From Microbacterium sp. (lineage in GTDB: Bacteria > Actinomycetota > Actinomycetes > Actinomycetales > Microbacteriaceae), in assembly GCA_003248655.1 (NCBI GenBank), contig QFPM01000001.1, positions 124,001 to 188,000 of the forward strand: DNA of 64,000 nucleotides. Direction: 5' to 3'. The position numbers and the translations under genes are program-made. Positions 60,847 to 64,000 of the stretch are shown piece by piece. Position 1 is the stretch's first letter. Each line of letters begins with the position of its first letter. Under the pieces are notes generated by a model. It ran no database searches, was not told the DNA's origin, and was given only the letters and a program-made list of their open reading frames with translations.

Positions 60847-61884
60847 CTGCATGACATAGTCCTTGCCCTCGAGTCGGGCCTTGCCTGCGGCGCGGGCAGC
60901 GGCGACCGATCCGGTCGCGACGAGGTCGTCGAACGAGATCACCTCGGCCTTGATGAAGCCCTTTTCGAAGTCGGTGTGGATGACACCTGCGGCCTGCGGC
61001 GCCTTCCAACCCTTGCCGATCGTCCAGGCGCGCGCCTCCTTCGGCCCCGCCGTGAGGTAGGTCTGCAGGCCGAGGGTGTCGAAGCCGATGCGGGCGAGCT
61101 GGTCGAGACCCGACTCGTCCTGACCGGTGGATGCCAGGAGCTCCGCGGCATCCTCGGGGTCGAGGTCGATGAGTTCCGACTCGATCTTGGCGTCGAGGAA
61201 CACGGCCTGCGCGGGCGCGACGAGCGCGGCGAGCGCCGCCTTGCGGCCGGCATCCGTGAGCACCGCCTCGTCGACGTTGAAGACGAAGATGAAGGGCTTG
61301 GCGGTGAGGAGCCCGAGCTCGCGGATGGGCGCGAGGTCGAGACCGGATGCCGAGAGCAGCTGCCCGCGCTGGAGCGCGTCGCGCGCGGCGACCGCCGCCT
61401 CGAGCACCGAAGGGTCGAGCTTCTTGCCGCGCACCTCCTTCTCGTAGCGCGTAATCGCCTTCTCGAGGGTCTCGAGATCGGCGAGCTGTAGTTCGGCGTT
61501 AATCGTCTCCATATCGTTCTGGGGATTCACATCACCATCGACGTGCACGACGTCGCCGTCGGCGAAGCCGCGCACAACTTGCGCGATGGCATCCGCCTCA
61601 CGGATGTTCGCGAGGAATTTGTTGCCGAGCCCCTCCCCCTCGCTCGCCCCGCGGACGATGCCAGCGATGTCGACGAACGACACTGCGGCGGGCAGGATTC
61701 GCTCCGACCCGAACACCTCGGCGAGCTTCGCGAGCCTCGGGTCGGGGAGGTTCACCACGCCGACGTTCGGCTCGATCGTCGCGAAGGGATAGTTCGCCGC
61801 GAGCACGTCGTTCTTGGTCAGGGCGTTGAAGAGGGTCGACTTGCCGACGTTCGGGAGACCGACGATTCCGATGGTGAGAGCCAC
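60814..61884 (-). CDS. ychF: redox-regulated ATPase YchF (Obg-family)
   Basis: A 356-residue TRAFAC-class P-loop ATPase associated with ribosomes and stress control. G1 is GLPNVGKST at residues 8-16, and the G4 position carries NVDE (FVFNVDEAVL) in place of NKxD, the change that makes YchF prefer ATP. A coiled-coil insert and a C-terminal TGS domain follow. TAGACT lies 8 nt before GTG 61884. The 3' end is duplicated 666 bp away. Confidence 0.94.
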   Translation of the reverse strand: MALTIGIVGLPNVGKSTLFNALTKNDVLAANYPFATIEPNVGVVNLPDPRLAKLAEVFGSERILPAAVSFVDIAGIVRGASEGEGLGNKFLANIREADAIAQVVRGFADGDVVHVDGDVNPQNDMETINAELQLADLETLEKAITRYEKEVRGKKLDPSVLEAAVAARDALQRGQLLSASGLDLAPIRELGLLTAKPFIFVFNVDEAVLTDAGRKAALAALVAPAQAVFLDAKIESELIDLDPEDAAELLASTGQDESGLDQLARIGFDTLGLQTYLTAGPKEARAWTIGKGWKAPQAAGVIHTDFEKGFIKAEVISFDDLVATGSVAAARAAGKARLEGKDYVMQDGDVVEFRHS

Positions 61885-61892
61885 GAGGGTCC

Positions 61893-61898
61893 AGTCTA
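61893..61898 (-). promoter_or_regulatory. -10 box of ychF
   Basis: TAGACT on the minus strand, 8 nt from GTG 61884; leaderless or with a leader of 1-2 nt. Confidence 0.5.
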
Positions 61899-61934
61899 CG
61901 GGGGCCGGCTCAGGCCCACGCTGCGGTAGGTCTC

Positions 61935-62687
61935 TTACGGCCGGCGCGTGCGGAAAGCGTGGGTTAGGTACGGCAGGTCGACGGATGCCTCACCCACGGC
62001 GCCGATCTCATCGAACAGCGCACCGATCTCGCGCTCGATGCGAGCGCGATCGTCCGGCGACGCGGTGATGATGTAACTCCGCGACAGCACCATCGACGTC
62101 AGGGCCGCGCGTGTCATCGGGCGCTTCCACTCCCAGGAGCGCCGTTCGAGCTCGCCGAACGGCGCTTCGACGCGGGGCCCGTCGCCCGAGAGCAGTTGCT
62201 CGGCGGCGCTGCCCTTCATGACCTGCGTCAGACGCGCCACCCACGGCACCGATTCGTCGCGGATGTTCCAGATGAGTCCGAGCGTGCCCCCCGGCTTGAG
62301 CACGCGGGCGACCTCGGCCGAGCCCGCGACCGGCTCGACCCAGTGCCACGCCTGTCCGAGCACGACCGCGTCGAGGGATTCGTCCGGCATGTTGATGTGC
62401 TCCGCGGTGCCGACCAGGGTCTCCACGCCAGGCGCCAACCCGCGGAGTGCATCGAGCATCTGCGAGTCCGGTTCGACCGCGATCACCTCACCCCCGGCGT
62501 GTGCGAGCAGCCCCTCAACGACGCGCGTCAGCTTTCCGGTGCCAGCACCAACGTCGGCCACGCGCGCACCCTGCGGCACGTGCTCGAGCAGCCACCTGAC
62601 CGCGTCGGCCGGATACTCCGGCCTGCCCTGTTCGTACTCCCCCGCCGCCGCGCCGAAGCTCCTCGCCATCTCGTCATGTGTCGCCAT
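61935..62687 (-). CDS. class I SAM-dependent methyltransferase
   Basis: A 250-residue methyltransferase beginning MATHDEMARSFGAAAGEYEQ. The SAM motif VADVGAGTGKLTRVVEG is near residue 40, the acidic loop is in VIAVEPDSQML, and GQAWHWVEP matches the methyltransferase-11 subfamily. The substrate is unknown. TAAGGT ends 7 nt before ATG 62687. Confidence 0.87.
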   Translation of the reverse strand: MATHDEMARSFGAAAGEYEQGRPEYPADAVRWLLEHVPQGARVADVGAGTGKLTRVVEGLLAHAGGEVIAVEPDSQMLDALRGLAPGVETLVGTAEHINMPDESLDAVVLGQAWHWVEPVAGSAEVARVLKPGGTLGLIWNIRDESVPWVARLTQVMKGSAAEQLLSGDGPRVEAPFGELERRSWEWKRPMTRAALTSMVLSRSYIITASPDDRARIEREIGALFDEIGAVGEASVDLPYLTHAFRTRRP

Positions 62688-62694
62688 GCTCCCG

Positions 62695-62700
62695 ACCTTA
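62695..62700 (-). promoter_or_regulatory. -10 box of methyltransferase gene (leaderless)
   Basis: TAAGGT on the minus strand, 7 nt from ATG 62687. Confidence 0.5.
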
Positions 62701-62811
62701 CGTCGCGCGAGCACCCCGTGGGGTCGGTCGGCACCACGATGGCGCAACGGATCCCGCGGCACGGCGGCGCGCCTCCGGCGCCCTTCTCGCCGCGGACCGC
62801 AGTGTGGAGAT

Positions 62812-63438
62812 GTGCCCCTGGACTTCACCGCGATCGACTTCGAAACGGCGAACTCCTCGAGCGCCTCGGCGTGCGCGGTGGGTCTCGCCCGCGTGCGAGA
62901 CGGACGCGTCGTCGAGACGGCGGGCTGGCTCATCCAACCGCCGCCGGGCCACCATCGGTTCTTCGAGCTGAACACCGGCATCCACGGCATCCGCGCGGAG
63001 GATGTCGCCGACGCGCCGACCTGGCTCGGTCAGCTACCCGATCTCGCCGCCTTCATCGGTGACGACGTGCTCGTCGCCCACAACGCCGGCTTCGACATGA
63101 CGGTGATGCGCCGCGCCTGCGAGGTGACGGATGCGGCGTGCCCGCCGTACCGGTACGTCTGCAGCCTGCAGGTGTCTCGGAAGACGTACGAACTGGATTC
63201 GTACCGACTTCCGCTCGTGGCAGCCGCCGCCGGCTTCCTCAACTTCGCGCACCACGATGCCTCGGCCGACGCCCTCGCGTGCGCTCACATCATGATCGAC
63301 GCGGCTCTGCGCGCCGGGGCGACCGACATCGTCGAGCTCGCGATGCTTCTGGGCCTGCGCGTGCCGCAGATCCCGGTCACGGCGCCCGCCGTCGCGGACG
63401 CGACGGTGGGGTCTCCCGTCGTCGCCGTGCTGTCCTGA
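62812..63438 (+). CDS. DEDDh 3'-5' exonuclease (RNase T/DnaQ-like)
   Basis: A 208-residue stand-alone exonuclease related to the epsilon proofreading subunit. The DEDDh residues are visible: Asp and Glu in TAIDFETANSS, Asp in VAHNAGFDMTVM, and His/Asp in NFAHHDASADALACAHI. No BRCT or polymerase domain is present. GTG 62812 places the first active-site Asp at about residue 8, as is usual. It may edit DNA or degrade RNA ends. Confidence 0.88.
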   Translation: MPLDFTAIDFETANSSSASACAVGLARVRDGRVVETAGWLIQPPPGHHRFFELNTGIHGIRAEDVADAPTWLGQLPDLAAFIGDDVLVAHNAGFDMTVMRRACEVTDAACPPYRYVCSLQVSRKTYELDSYRLPLVAAAAGFLNFAHHDASADALACAHIMIDAALRAGATDIVELAMLLGLRVPQIPVTAPAVADATVGSPVVAVLS

Positions 63439-63477
63439 CTCCGTCGCCCCCGTCGAAGCTCGCTCTCCCCGCCCCGC

Positions 63478-63591
63478 GGGCGCCACTTCGCTGCGCGGGC
63501 GCTACAGATCTGTGGCGCGCGCGAACGAAAGTGGCGCCCGGCCGGGAGATGCGCTCGGAAAGGTGGCGCCCGTGCGGAAAGGTGGCGCCCG
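63478..63591. repeat. palindromic element with extra half-repeats
   Basis: GGGCGCCACTTCG (63478-63490) pairs with CGAAAGTGGCGCCC (63526-63539) around a central ACAGATCTGT palindrome. Then CGGAAAGGTGGCGCCCG occurs twice more (63556-63572, 63575-63591), repeating the right arm. The remainder of the 237-nt gap before rmuC shows no gene. Confidence 0.75.
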
Positions 63592-63675
63592 ACCAGTGGG
63601 GCGCGCGCAGGAAGGGGGCGAGGTGGCGAGGCCACCGCGGAGCCGATGTCGGAACCCCCCGGCATCATCGGATAC

Positions 63676-64000
63676 ATGGATGCCCTCATCGTCACCGCAA
63701 TCGCCGTCACCTGCCTGTTCGCCGGCCTGCTGGCCGGATGGTTCGGCGGGTCCGCGCGCGCGACCGAGCGCTCGGCAGTCGACCGCGCGACGCTCGCCGC
63801 CCGCGCCGCCGCGGCCGAAGCCGCCCACCGGTCGCTCGGCGACCAGCTCGAACAGCAGCGCGCGCTCACGCGCGAACTGAGCGCCCAGGCCCGCGCCGAG
63901 CAGGCGTCGCAGCAAGAGCGCGAGCGTCGCGAGCAGGTCGTGCTTCGTGCGCTGACCCCGGTGCAAGAGACGCTGCAGTCGATGCAACGCAAGGTCGACG
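63676..64000 (+). CDS. rmuC: DNA recombination protein RmuC, N-terminal part (cut by window edge)
   Basis: The first 108 codons of an RmuC-like protein: one N-terminal membrane helix (about residues 4-24, ALIVTAIAVTCLFAGLLAG) followed by a long Ala/Gln/Arg-rich coiled coil (about 30-95) and LTPVQETLQSMQRKV at the edge. The restriction-endonuclease-like catalytic domain lies beyond the window. RmuC limits inversions at short inverted repeats and helps remove aberrant recombination products. Confidence 0.8.
   Translation, partial: MDALIVTAIAVTCLFAGLLAGWFGGSARATERSAVDRATLAARAAAAEAAHRSLGDQLEQQRALTRELSAQARAEQASQQERERREQVVLRALTPVQETLQSMQRKVD

Overview
The window looks like chromosomal DNA of a high-GC actinobacterium, most likely Microbacteriaceae (Microbacterium-like). 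That placement is an inference from very high GC at third codon positions, from actinobacterial families (AdnA-like helicase, DUF3107, DUF3117, the RhlE and Mrp/TatB neighbourhoods, actinobacterial DapD/DapE/DapC) and from an extreme excess of the 7-mer GGATGCC/GGCATCC. No rRNA or tRNA gene, phage gene, transposase or CRISPR array was seen. Both ends cut genes: an AdnA/UvrD-like helicase on the left and rmuC on the right.

Layout. 1-13.9 kb: helicase, DUF3107, ferritin-like protein, DEAD-box RNA helicase, several membrane proteins, PHP phosphoesterase, EEP family protein, aminopeptidase P, then the conserved block stress protein / PRC-MgtE_N-CBS protein / DUF1003 / Mrp / TatB / O-methyltransferase. 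13.9-24 kb: DUF3117, GT-C mannosyltransferase, divergent dapE and dapD, a VapBC pair, PPK2, citrate synthase with a dimethylargininase, the fdxA-dapC pair, and azlCD. 24-31.3 kb: a tightly coupled Liv-type ABC importer with an acyl-CoA synthetase embedded in it. 31.3-40.8 kb: DUF2200, typA/bipA, and an oligopeptide ABC operon split by an oppositely oriented PH-domain gene. 41-53.5 kb: CPBP protease, gcvTHP behind a tandem glycine riboswitch, then nrtR-nadA-nadB-nadC-nifS (NAD synthesis with its regulator and an iron-sulfur helper) and a glycosyltransferase. 53.4-64 kb: ABC exporter, DUF1345, MFS pump, a 39-residue Cys-rich protein, a second VapBC pair, a CDF metal exporter with a CmtR-type sensor, a low-GC3 unknown gene, a mazEF module bounded by direct repeats of the ychF 3' end, ychF, a methyltransferase, an exonuclease and the start of rmuC.

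Signals beyond the gene list. (i) At least two dozen genes have a TAnnnT-like -10 box ending 6-8 nt before the start codon, the signature of leaderless transcription; it also fixes many start codons. (ii) GGATGCC/GGCATCC is about tenfold more frequent than composition predicts. (iii) mazEF sits between two perfect 33-bp copies of the last codons of ychF, like a small integrated islet. (iv) In-frame tandem duplications expand Mrp and GcvP. (v) Three different palindromic intergenic repeat elements occur, one as a triple 61-bp array. (vi) Stop codons of convergent genes lie inside paired hairpin arms at three junctions.
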